The position numbers and the translations under genes are program-made. Positions 24,837 through 33,704 of a DNA stretch of 64,000 bases are shown in pieces. Positions within the stretch are counted from its first letter, which is position 1, and each line of letters begins with the position of its first letter. A model generated the notes under the pieces. That model had not been told where the DNA came from. It ran no database searches and was given only the letters and a program-made list of their open reading frames with translations. This DNA is from Labilibaculum sp. (GTDB lineage: Bacteria > Bacteroidota > Bacteroidia > Bacteroidales > Marinifilaceae), in assembly GCA_016342745.1 (NCBI GenBank), contig JAEINT010000004.1, positions 1 to 64,000 of the forward strand, in the 5' to 3' direction.

Positions 24837-27074
24837 TTATTTCTTTAGGGAAATTTCTAGTTTTCCACCTTCGCTAATTGTCTTGTGATTAATGAAATAA
24901 GAATTTTGTTTCTTTCCATTGATCATCATTTTATCAATAAACAAATCGTCTTTATTCTTGCGGCGAGTTAGAATTTCGAATGATCTTCCTTTGTGAAATT
25001 CAGAATCCAATTCGATTGTAATTTTATCGAAAACAGGACTTGCAATTGCATAATCGGTATCTCCTGGACAAACTGGGTAAATGCCCATCATACTATAAAC
25101 GATCCAAGCAGATAAAGTTCCACAATCGTCGTTACCAGGAATTCCATCAGCTGCATTTTTATAATAGGTATCGATTAAATTACGAACTTCCTTTTGTGTT
25201 CTCCACTCTTCACCTTTAAAATAATTAAACAGGTATGGATAGTGAATATCAGGTTCGTTAGCCATATCAAATAGCTTATTATCGAAAACAGATTGTAAGG
25301 TATTTACGAAATTTTGCTTCCCTCCCATTAATTTGGTCAAGCCCTTAACATCATGAGGTACACAAAATGTATATTGCCAAGCTGTTCCTTCATGAAATCC
25401 CGGACTTGGTTCGAAGTTCTCTCCTTGTTGTGGATTAAAATTCTTTAAAAAGCTACCATCTTCTAATTTCGGACGAATCATATTAAATTCCTTATCGAAA
25501 TACTCTTTGTAGCGAAGAGATTGACCTAAAAACCTCTTGTAATCACCCTTTTTATCAAGAGCTTTTGCGAATTGAGCTAAATTCCAATCTGCAATGTAAT
25601 ACTCCAATGCATGTGATACAGAATTATCAAATTCTTCTTTTAAGGGCACATAACCTTCTGCCAAATAATGATCGATATCTGGTCGTAATTTATTATTCTT
25701 TCCTTCGGTTATTGCTGATTTATACATTGCTTCGTAAGCAGCATCAACATCAAAATCGGTTAATCCACGCAAGTAAGAATCTACAATTACAGGAATTGCT
25801 GGATCGCCTTCCATCACATGAGTTTCCTTGCTATTCAGTTCCCACTTCGGCAACCAGTCACTTTCCTTGTACATATCAACCATAGAGCGAACCATATCTA
25901 ATTGTTCTTGCGGATATAAAAGCGCCATTAATGGATGAAAATTACGGTAGGTATCCCACAAGGAGAAAACGGTATAACGATCACAGTTATTGGTTTCACG
26001 AATTTCAAAAGACTCCATTGCTGGATATTGTCCATTTACATCGTTGATGATATTTGGATGAATTTGTGTGTGATAAAGTGCTGTATAAAAGATGGTCTTC
26101 TGATCTTTTGTTCCACCTTCAACTTTCACTCTGCCTAAAATATCATTCCACTGTTCTGAAGCCTGCAACTTTGTTTTCTCAAAATCAAATCCGTTTGATT
26201 CAGCATCCAGATTCATTCTCGCATTTTCAATGCTCACATAAGAAACACCTACTTCAACTAATATTTGTTCATTCTCCTCAGTATTGAAAGTAAAGTATGC
26301 ACCAATTTCATCACCATACATTTCTTGCGTGAAATTCTGGTAATATTTGATTTGTCCATCTGTATCGCTCCAAGCAGATTCGGCATTCATTTCTGGCATT
26401 TTTTTCCAAACACCTAAGTCTTCCGCCTTTTTACTAAAGCGAGCAACAAAAAACACAGGACGCTCGGAACCATCGTTGTAACAAAAAGTTCCTGTCATAC
26501 GTGAACCTTCAATTTCTTGATTGTTCACAATTCTTATTTTAGCTCCTGATTCATTAGTTAAGCCCAAACCAAGATTCAGTAAGATATTTGATTTTCCTTT
26601 TGGGAAAGTGTATCGACTAATTCCTGTTCTTTTGGTAGAACTCACTTCAGCTTTTACGCCATATTTTTCCAGATCTGTAGTATAATATCCAGGAATAGAA
26701 ACTTGATTCTTCATGATGGAACCATATTCCTTATGATCGGCTTTAACTTCTCCAGTTGTTGGCATTAAAATGATAACACCTAAATCGGGACAACCAACGC
26801 CACTTAAATTTACATGGGAGAAACCAGTTAGATAGGTATTATCCCATGAGTATGGCGTAGACCACCAACGTGCATCTTTATCCCATGTATTGATATCGGA
26901 ACCAGAAACATTGAAAGGTGTTACGGATACCATTCCTCGTGGTACAATTGCCCCGGGATTTGTAGTTCCAAAATTTGTAGTTCCAATAAATGGATTCACA
27001 TATTCGGTAAATTGTGCAAAACAATTCATACCGAAAAAAAGAAAGATTAAAATTCCTGATAAACGTTTCATCAA
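24837..27074 (-). CDS. GH92 exo-alpha-mannosidase (copy A)
   Basis: Ca2+-dependent inverting exo-alpha-mannosidase. The 745 residues start with a signal peptide cut after NCFA, with no lipobox, so the enzyme is soluble in the periplasm. The GH92 opening YVNPFIGTTNFG is present. Also present are HVNLSGVGCPDLG, the general-acid segment FHEGTAWQY (Glu562), MANEPDIHYPY, and the base region GNDDCGTLSAWIVYSMMGIYPVCPG. The N-terminal domain differs from copies B and C, so its linkage preference (alpha-1,2, 1,3, 1,4 or 1,6) is likely different. It heads the operon with MFS, SSS and GH130 and is separated from GH97 by 182 bp, where a new promoter could lie. Confidence 0.93.
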   Translation of the reverse strand: MMKRLSGILIFLFFGMNCFAQFTEYVNPFIGTTNFGTTNPGAIVPRGMVSVTPFNVSGSDINTWDKDARWWSTPYSWDNTYLTGFSHVNLSGVGCPDLGVIILMPTTGEVKADHKEYGSIMKNQVSIPGYYTTDLEKYGVKAEVSSTKRTGISRYTFPKGKSNILLNLGLGLTNESGAKIRIVNNQEIEGSRMTGTFCYNDGSERPVFFVARFSKKAEDLGVWKKMPEMNAESAWSDTDGQIKYYQNFTQEMYGDEIGAYFTFNTEENEQILVEVGVSYVSIENARMNLDAESNGFDFEKTKLQASEQWNDILGRVKVEGGTKDQKTIFYTALYHTQIHPNIINDVNGQYPAMESFEIRETNNCDRYTVFSLWDTYRNFHPLMALLYPQEQLDMVRSMVDMYKESDWLPKWELNSKETHVMEGDPAIPVIVDSYLRGLTDFDVDAAYEAMYKSAITEGKNNKLRPDIDHYLAEGYVPLKEEFDNSVSHALEYYIADWNLAQFAKALDKKGDYKRFLGQSLRYKEYFDKEFNMIRPKLEDGSFLKNFNPQQGENFEPSPGFHEGTAWQYTFCVPHDVKGLTKLMGGKQNFVNTLQSVFDNKLFDMANEPDIHYPYLFNYFKGEEWRTQKEVRNLIDTYYKNAADGIPGNDDCGTLSAWIVYSMMGIYPVCPGDTDYAIASPVFDKITIELDSEFHKGRSFEILTRRKNKDDLFIDKMMINGKKQNSYFINHKTISEGGKLEISLKK

Positions 27075-27256
27075 GTTAGGTTTTGTTGAGTTGTAAATCT
27101 AAGTTAGAAATATAATACCGAACGGGATATGGCCAGCCAAGCTTCTTCCCGAACGGTTTCTAATTTCTAATCTGTTATCAAAATAAAGCTTTGGTGATTA
27201 AAAGCTGATTAATTTTGAGGTTAATCGGCTCTATCATTCATTAATCCTAGAGAAAT

Positions 27257-29272
27257 TTACATTCCTATTTCTACAATTTCAATGGCCTGTCCTCCGCTTT
27301 CAATCATACTTACCTCCAATTTTGTAGTGGAATTAACCTCTTTTTCAAAGATTTTAATATCCGTTGGGTTGTCTTGAAGAGCAGCTTTTTCTCCATCGGC
27401 ATATATGGTCGCCTTGTATTTTTTGTTCACTTTCAAGAATGACAAATCCAATGTAATATTTCGTGCATTTTCATCTGTAATTGCACCAACATACCATGAA
27501 TTTCCTTTTCGTCTCGCTACAGCATAAACATCTCCTATTTCTGCTGCAAGAATTTTCGATTCTTCAAAATCAGCAGGCAAGTTTTCGAAAAATTTAAATG
27601 CTGGTTGATTCTCGTAATTACTTACCAAATCGGATGCCATTTGCAAAGGACTGTACAAACAAACCCATAAAGCCAATTGCTTTGCGAGAGTTGTATTCAC
27701 TCGACTGTTTCCTTTGTCGTTGCTATTCCATTTGATGTATTCTTTTCTGTTCTTATACAAAATATCGAATGTTCCTGGCGTATAATCGATAGGACCGCCT
27801 AAACAACGTGTAAATGGTAATATCAGGTGATGCTCTGGTGGATTTCCTTCACTCCAACCATTCCACTCCATTCCTCGCGCTCCTTCACGAGTCATCATGT
27901 TTGGATAAGTGCGACTAATTCCTGTAGCTTTAATTGGTTCATGCGCATCGATCATCAACTCATACTTTGCTGCTGTCTCAACAACTTTTCGATAATGCTG
28001 AACCATTTTTTGTCCATGGTGAAAATGACCATTTGGAATTGGACCAGCATAGCCTGTCTTCAAAACTCGAATTCCATTATTGTGTAATTTTGCAAAAGCC
28101 TTTTCCATGCACTCTTCGTAAAAAATGTAATCGCCACCAGTCTCATGATGTCCAATTAGCTCAATCCCTTTTGCGTTTGCATACTTCACAATTTCATCAA
28201 AATCGAAATCTGCATAAGGAGTTGTTTGATCGAATGCTTTAGGTTTTCCCCAGTTTTCCCAACCGGTATTCCAACCTTCTGCTAATACTGCTTCCACCTT
28301 ATTATTTGCAGCGAAATCGATATATTTTTTCATGTTCTCTGTCGTCGCACCATGTTTTGGCCCAGGAGTCCAAGTTTCAACGCCTAAATGCATTCCCCAC
28401 CAAATGCCAATATATTTCATTGGCTCTATCCATTTTGTATCTGAAATAACACTTGGTTCATTCAAATTTTGAATTAAATTCGATTCAACTAAGCCCGCTG
28501 CATTTTTTGATATTGTAATTGTTCTCCATGGAGAAAGCAATGATCCTTTTGCTTTTACTTTAACATCATTAGGCCAAGGAACTAAATTCGCCTGAAAACC
28601 TGTTCCGCCAGTATTTTGCAATGTCATTCCTGCATAATCTGTCAAATTCGCCTCGTGAATACTTACATGATATCCAGATTCTGTCTTCACCGTAATTGGT
28701 GTATTTGCATCTTTTACCTCATCAATATTTGTTGTTCGATAAAGCATTTCGTAGCTCTCAAAGTTTGCAGGAATAGACCATGCAGTACCATTTTCTGCAA
28801 AATTAAATTCAGTTAATTCGTTAATGATATTAATACTATCTAAAGCATTTTGCTTAGGAATTTCGTATCTGAAACCCATTCCATCATTAAAAAGACGTAC
28901 GTGCAATTTAAATTCCTTGTTAGCTCCGTTAATCAAGGAGATAACCAATTCGTTGTAATTGTTATGAATAAATTCATTTGGTCCCCAAACCGGTTCCCAA
29001 GTCTCATCCTTCTCATTTTTACTTACTGAAACAACCTTTACTTTATCAGTAAATAATGAGTCTTCTTTTAAAACCAAACCCAGATTGGACTCGCTCATGA
29101 TTTCATATTCATCAGCTTTTAGCTTGTAATACAATTTTCCTTGCTCGCTAATTTCCAGCTTATAAGTCAATTTCCCATCTGGTGATTGCAATTCAACTGA
29201 TTTCTGCGAACTGCACGCAACACCAATAAAAATAGCCGTCAGTAATCCAATTATTCTAAAATTCTTATACAT
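27257..29272 (-). CDS. GH97 lipoprotein, inverting alpha-glucosidase type
   Basis: This 671-residue lipoprotein (lipobox Cys20, followed by SSQK with no acidic export signal, so probably periplasmic side) belongs to GH97. The order is an N-terminal beta-sandwich (LQSPDGKLTYKLEI), the barrel with AEGWNTGWENWG, then MIDAHEPIKATGISRTYPN, GARGMEWNGW and GGPIDYTPGTFDI. Glutamates in DAHEP and GMEW correspond to the Ca2+-binding and catalytic Glu of SusB-type inverting enzymes. The retaining alpha-galactosidase branch has an Asp in a KIDFMD-like strand; here the strand reads VLKTGYAG, which favours the inverting alpha-glucosidase class. GH65 ends 2 bp upstream, so the two are coupled. Confidence 0.9.
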   Translation of the reverse strand: MYKNFRIIGLLTAIFIGVACSSQKSVELQSPDGKLTYKLEISEQGKLYYKLKADEYEIMSESNLGLVLKEDSLFTDKVKVVSVSKNEKDETWEPVWGPNEFIHNNYNELVISLINGANKEFKLHVRLFNDGMGFRYEIPKQNALDSINIINELTEFNFAENGTAWSIPANFESYEMLYRTTNIDEVKDANTPITVKTESGYHVSIHEANLTDYAGMTLQNTGGTGFQANLVPWPNDVKVKAKGSLLSPWRTITISKNAAGLVESNLIQNLNEPSVISDTKWIEPMKYIGIWWGMHLGVETWTPGPKHGATTENMKKYIDFAANNKVEAVLAEGWNTGWENWGKPKAFDQTTPYADFDFDEIVKYANAKGIELIGHHETGGDYIFYEECMEKAFAKLHNNGIRVLKTGYAGPIPNGHFHHGQKMVQHYRKVVETAAKYELMIDAHEPIKATGISRTYPNMMTREGARGMEWNGWSEGNPPEHHLILPFTRCLGGPIDYTPGTFDILYKNRKEYIKWNSNDKGNSRVNTTLAKQLALWVCLYSPLQMASDLVSNYENQPAFKFFENLPADFEESKILAAEIGDVYAVARRKGNSWYVGAITDENARNITLDLSFLKVNKKYKATIYADGEKAALQDNPTDIKIFEKEVNSTTKLEVSMIESGGQAIEIVEIGM

Positions 29273-29274
29273 AC

Positions 29275-31308
29275 TTATTCAATTACAAAAGTTTTCTTTT
29301 CGATTCCAATCCCTTTTATCGTTAATTTCTTCCATTGTTTTGGCAAACATGGATTTTTCTGTTCAATTCCTGAATCCGTAAAATGCAAGCCTCCAAAACC
29401 AAATAACACGGCTTGTAACATTCCTCCAGCGCCTGTTGCGAAATAAGGATTATTACTAAATGCTGATTCTGACAACGCGCCAAATGGAGGTCGTTTGTTT
29501 GGCTCATAAGCACGTTTAAACAATTCAAAAGCTTTTTCTCTCTCGCCTAATCTTGCATAAAGAACAGCTAGGACTGAGTGAGACATTGCAGGACCTTCGG
29601 GTGCCATTTTTTGTTCGTAATATTCTAAATCCTTACGTATTGATTCTGGATCTTCAATTACATTTAATGGATATGCCAAAAGGTTTACATCTGCTTGTTT
29701 GATAATTTCACCATCGTATTTTCTATTCTCTTTGGTCACTCCATTCTCAAAGGAATAAAAGCTTAAGCCCTCTGCAAGCTCATCCCATTTTGAATTTGGT
29801 TTCACATTTAGCACTTTGGCTGCCTTCACCGCAAATTTCAAAGCCGTTTTTGCAGAACCATTGGTAAATGCATTGTCATCGGCATGATGATAGAATTCAT
29901 TTGCTCCCACAACGTTATTAATAGAATAGCTCCCATCTGAGTTTTTAATCGCTCTACTTTGCCAATAGTCAGCCACCTCTTTTAATACGGGAAAACCAAT
30001 ATCTTTCAACCAAACAATATCTCTTGTTATTCGGTAGTAATTCCAAAAAGCAATACCAATATCCGCAGTTATGTGATGCTCAAAAGTACCGGTCAAAGCC
30101 CAGGTAGGTGTAGCTTCTTCTCCAGTATCATCAGATTCCCATGGGAACATTGCTCCCTCGTATCCATAATTTCTAGCCTTTCTTTTAGCAGCATCTAATC
30201 TATCAAATCTGTAATTAAGCACAGACTTAGCAATATCCTGATTAAAAGCCAACAAAGGAGGATACATCCACAGTTCGGTATCCCAAAATATATGACCATT
30301 GTAACCTTGAGCAGATAAGCCCATTGGTGCAATGCTTAAGTTTGAATCATCTCTTGAAAAAGAATACAGATGATACAAAGCCAACCGTACATCTCGTTGA
30401 GATTCCAAATCACCATCAATTTCAATATCGCCTTTCCAAAGATCTGCCCAGAGTTCTTTATGACGAGCAATTACAGCCTTCTTATTTCCTAGCAATTGAA
30501 AAATTACCATTCGTTCCGATTCACTTTTCGGATCAGAAAAATCTTGGGATGTACAAACTGCGCCGGACCATGCAAAACGATAATTCTGTTTGGCTTTTAC
30601 TGATTTTGAAAAGTTTAATTGAGGATTGAATTTATCATCAAGTTTCGCTATTAATTCTGGAGACTCATCATCAAAAATAAAAGCTGCAGTTGTTGCCAAT
30701 TGATGTTTTTCGAATTGGCTTTTGGCAATGGTTTGAAGGATAGGCATACGTGCATCTAAATCTTTTAGAACGCGAAAACCTGATTGTACTTTTTTATACT
30801 CGCCAGGACAATTTAATTGTCCACCAACCTGAATAATGATATCCTCTTTTAATGCCTTAACCTCAACATCTATCAAACCAGAATATGGCATTCCCCGCAA
30901 AGCATATAGCGTAAAAGAAACATCTGCATAATTTTTAAAGCGACATGTTGTAGTAAATGATGCCGATTTCAGGTCCAAAACTTGTTGCCAATTACTGCAA
31001 TTCTCAATTCCAAGAGTGTCCTGATTAATGATTAACTCTAAATTGGCAAAATTAATCCCCAACAAGACCTTGCTAACTCCAAATTCCGATTCTTTATCGT
31101 AAACATTATTTAGAATTATTGTCTTTGTTTTTCCAGGTTCTGCTGATGGTACAATGCCTATTCTCCCATTAGCAACAGAAACACCTGTATAGTTCAAGTT
31201 TTCATTTGCAGAAATGTGCCATGGAGAATTTGAAAAGCTTTGGGCTCTGCTACTATTGAAGCACATCAGAATTAATATTATTGCAAGACCTTCTCTTAAA
31301 TAAACCAT
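29275..31308 (-). CDS. GH65 family enzyme, kojibiose-hydrolase-like
   Basis: This 677-residue exported GH65 protein has an N-terminal signal peptide (about 1-23, ending RAQ). It has a beta-sandwich domain, then an (alpha/alpha)6 barrel with YNGHIFWDTELWMYPPLL, FPWESDDTGEEATPTW and the catalytic-acid region NNVVGANEFYHHADDNAFTN. GH65 contains phosphorylases of maltose, trehalose, kojibiose and nigerose, and also hydrolases. A secreted location argues for a hydrolase, since phosphorylases are cytosolic. A characterised Flavobacterium johnsoniae GH65 is an alpha-1,2-glucosidase. Paired with GH97 it would remove alpha-glucose caps. An intrinsic terminator lies just upstream, so it heads its own transcript or depends on read-through. 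Confidence 0.85.
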   Translation of the reverse strand: MVYLREGLAIILILMCFNSSRAQSFSNSPWHISANENLNYTGVSVANGRIGIVPSAEPGKTKTIILNNVYDKESEFGVSKVLLGINFANLELIINQDTLGIENCSNWQQVLDLKSASFTTTCRFKNYADVSFTLYALRGMPYSGLIDVEVKALKEDIIIQVGGQLNCPGEYKKVQSGFRVLKDLDARMPILQTIAKSQFEKHQLATTAAFIFDDESPELIAKLDDKFNPQLNFSKSVKAKQNYRFAWSGAVCTSQDFSDPKSESERMVIFQLLGNKKAVIARHKELWADLWKGDIEIDGDLESQRDVRLALYHLYSFSRDDSNLSIAPMGLSAQGYNGHIFWDTELWMYPPLLAFNQDIAKSVLNYRFDRLDAAKRKARNYGYEGAMFPWESDDTGEEATPTWALTGTFEHHITADIGIAFWNYYRITRDIVWLKDIGFPVLKEVADYWQSRAIKNSDGSYSINNVVGANEFYHHADDNAFTNGSAKTALKFAVKAAKVLNVKPNSKWDELAEGLSFYSFENGVTKENRKYDGEIIKQADVNLLAYPLNVIEDPESIRKDLEYYEQKMAPEGPAMSHSVLAVLYARLGEREKAFELFKRAYEPNKRPPFGALSESAFSNNPYFATGAGGMLQAVLFGFGGLHFTDSGIEQKNPCLPKQWKKLTIKGIGIEKKTFVIE

Positions 31309-31329
31309 AGCTCTTCTTTAATTTCCTAT

Positions 31330-31362
31330 AAAAAAGGCTCACAAACCAAAGTTTGCAAGCCT
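31330..31362 (-). terminator. Terminator between GH92 copy B and GH65
   Basis: On the minus strand AGGCTTGCAAAC pairs with GTTTGTGAGCCT across a 4-nt loop with two mismatches in the stem, and a T-run follows. It splits the PUL into at least two transcripts or acts as an attenuator. Confidence 0.8.
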
Positions 31363-31397
31363 CTTCCTATATTAATATGCTAATATCATATCTCTTC

Positions 31398-33692
31398 TTA
31401 TTTACTCATTGAATAAGGAAAACTTTCCTCTGAAGTTCCTCTTTCCTTATTCGGTTCTGCTGACATCTTAAATTCAAGATTTCCCCCGTTCAAGAATTCG
31501 TTGTGTTTAATGTAATTTTCACCATAAGTTTTTCCATTCAATTTGATATCATTCACATATACATTTTCACTAGTGTTTCCAGAACTTGTAATCGTGAATG
31601 TTTTACCATTTTGCATGGTCAGTGTTACTTTATCAAACAAAGGTGATCCAAACACATACTCGTCGGTTCCAGGACAAACAGGATAGAATCCCATTGAGCT
31701 AAACACATACCATGCAGAAGTCTGACCATTATCTTCATCACCACAATAGCCATCAGCTTGTGGCGTATATAACTTGTCCATTACCTCGCGAACTCGCGAC
31801 TGAGCTTTCCAAGGTTGACCTGCAAAGTTATACAAGTAAATCATGTGTTGGATTGGCTGATTTCCATGAGCATAATTCCCCATATTAGCAATCTGCATTT
31901 CACGAATCTCGTGGATAGTAAATCCATAATACGAAGCATCAAATTCAGGAGCCATTTCAAATACACCATCCAAAGTAGAAATGAACTTTTCTTTGCCTCC
32001 CATTAAATTAATCAATCCATCAATATCCTGGAAAACAGACCATGTGTAATGCAAGCTATTCCCTTCTGTAAATGCATCACCCCATTTTAATGGATTAAAT
32101 GGAGATTGGAAATTACCATCCTCATTTTTACCACGCATTAAGCCCGATTCCTTATCAAATACGTTCTTGAAATTTTGTGCTCTTTTAGCAAACAAATCAA
32201 TCTCCGCTTGCGGACGACCTAACTCCTGAGCTAACTTCCAGATACAGAAATCAGCATAAGCATACTCCAAGGTTCTTGCGGTATTTTCATTTACGCCAAC
32301 ATTGTAAGGTACATATCCCAATTCATTATAATAAGCTGCACCAAAACGGCCAACAGAATTAACTTCTTCGTTGTATCCTTGAGTGTTTTTCAAAATTGCT
32401 TCATACAAAGTTTCAATGTCATAACCACGAATTCCTTTTAAATAAGAATCAGCAATTAAGGATGCAGAGTTTGAACCAATCATACAACCTCTGTGACCAG
32501 GACTTGCCCATTCTGGCAACCAACCACTTTCTTTGTAGGTATTTGCCAATCCTTCCATAATTTGAGCATTCAAATCTGGATACATCAAAGTAAAAAATGG
32601 AAAGACTGCCCGGAATGTATCCCAAAAGCCATTATCTGTAAACATATAGCCGGGCAGCACCTTACCATTGTATGGACTGTAATGAATTACTTCATTTTTA
32701 TCATTAATTTCATAAAACTTGCGTGGGAATAACAACACTCTGTACAAACAAGAATAGAATGTTTTTAATTGATCATCTGTTCCACCTTCAACCTTAATTC
32801 TGGCGAATTCAGTTTCCCAAGTCGTTTTTGCATCTTCTTTCAATTGATTAAAATCTTTCGATCCTATTTCACGAGATAAGTTCAATTGAGCTTGCTTTGG
32901 ACTAACAAATGAAGAAGCAACTTTCACATGAACAGTTTCTCCTTTTTTTGTCTTAAAACCAATAATCGCACCAACATGTTCTCCCGTTTCTTTTTTAGAT
33001 CCTTCATTTAATTTGTCCCCATTCCAAGTATGAGTCAATTCAAAATCTTTATCGAATTCAGCAACAAAATAGTTATGGAAATTATCAGGAACACCACCAC
33101 TATTGTTTCTACAATATCCTATAATCTTGCGTTCTTCTGGAAGAATGGTCACTTCTGATCCTTTAAAAAAGCCATCTAAAAGGATATACGAATTATCGTT
33201 CTCTGGAAAGGTAAAGCGAAACATAGCTGCACGCTCTGTTGGAGTAACTTCAGCCGTTACGTCATAGTCGGCTAAATAAACGCTATAAGCGTATGGCTTT
33301 GCTTCTTCAGCCTTGTGAGAGAACCACGATCCTCGTTCCTCTTCTTTATACTTTAAATCACCGGTTACAGCCATCAACGAGAAAGCTGCGTAGTCATTAA
33401 TCCAAGGACTAGGTTGATGTGTTTGCTTGATTCCTCTAATCTTTTTTGCATCATAAGCATAGCACCAGCCATCTCCCATTTTACCCGTTTGAGGGGTCCA
33501 AAAATTCATTCCCCAAGGCAAAGCAATTGCTGGATAAGTATTCCCATTCGATAAAGAATGTTCCGAATCTGTTCCCATCAAAGGGTTGGCAAGATCAACA
33601 TTTGATATACTCGATTCTTGAATACTTTGCTCTCCCGCACAAGCTGATAAAACAGCTACAAACAACAATATAATTAAGTTTGATTTCTTCAT
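31398..33692 (-). CDS. GH92 exo-alpha-mannosidase lipoprotein (copy B)
   Basis: This 764-residue GH92 enzyme is a lipoprotein (lipobox Cys18, LSACAGE). After the Cys comes AGEQ, not an acidic run, so the periplasmic face is likely. Visible motifs are DLANPLMGTDSEHSLSNGN, IKQTHQPSPWINDYA, general acid FTEGNSLHYTW (Glu543), YAHGNQPIQHMIY and base region GDEDNGQTSAWYVFSSMGFYPVCPG. The usual NEP motif next to the active site reads NQP, and the WINDYA stretch replaces the usual HLSGTGCTDLG. It is thus the most divergent of the three, and a different linkage or leaving group is likely. It lies 12 bp after copy C. Confidence 0.92.
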   Translation of the reverse strand: MKKSNLIILLFVAVLSACAGEQSIQESSISNVDLANPLMGTDSEHSLSNGNTYPAIALPWGMNFWTPQTGKMGDGWCYAYDAKKIRGIKQTHQPSPWINDYAAFSLMAVTGDLKYKEEERGSWFSHKAEEAKPYAYSVYLADYDVTAEVTPTERAAMFRFTFPENDNSYILLDGFFKGSEVTILPEERKIIGYCRNNSGGVPDNFHNYFVAEFDKDFELTHTWNGDKLNEGSKKETGEHVGAIIGFKTKKGETVHVKVASSFVSPKQAQLNLSREIGSKDFNQLKEDAKTTWETEFARIKVEGGTDDQLKTFYSCLYRVLLFPRKFYEINDKNEVIHYSPYNGKVLPGYMFTDNGFWDTFRAVFPFFTLMYPDLNAQIMEGLANTYKESGWLPEWASPGHRGCMIGSNSASLIADSYLKGIRGYDIETLYEAILKNTQGYNEEVNSVGRFGAAYYNELGYVPYNVGVNENTARTLEYAYADFCIWKLAQELGRPQAEIDLFAKRAQNFKNVFDKESGLMRGKNEDGNFQSPFNPLKWGDAFTEGNSLHYTWSVFQDIDGLINLMGGKEKFISTLDGVFEMAPEFDASYYGFTIHEIREMQIANMGNYAHGNQPIQHMIYLYNFAGQPWKAQSRVREVMDKLYTPQADGYCGDEDNGQTSAWYVFSSMGFYPVCPGTDEYVFGSPLFDKVTLTMQNGKTFTITSSGNTSENVYVNDIKLNGKTYGENYIKHNEFLNGGNLEFKMSAEPNKERGTSEESFPYSMSK

Positions 33693-33704
33693 TTCTAAAA
33701 TATA

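Noticed and set aside
27257-29272. GH97 as a retaining alpha-galactosidase
   Set aside because: The strand that carries the Asp nucleophile in that branch reads VLKTGYAG, and the Glu positions of the inverting SusB-type class are present.
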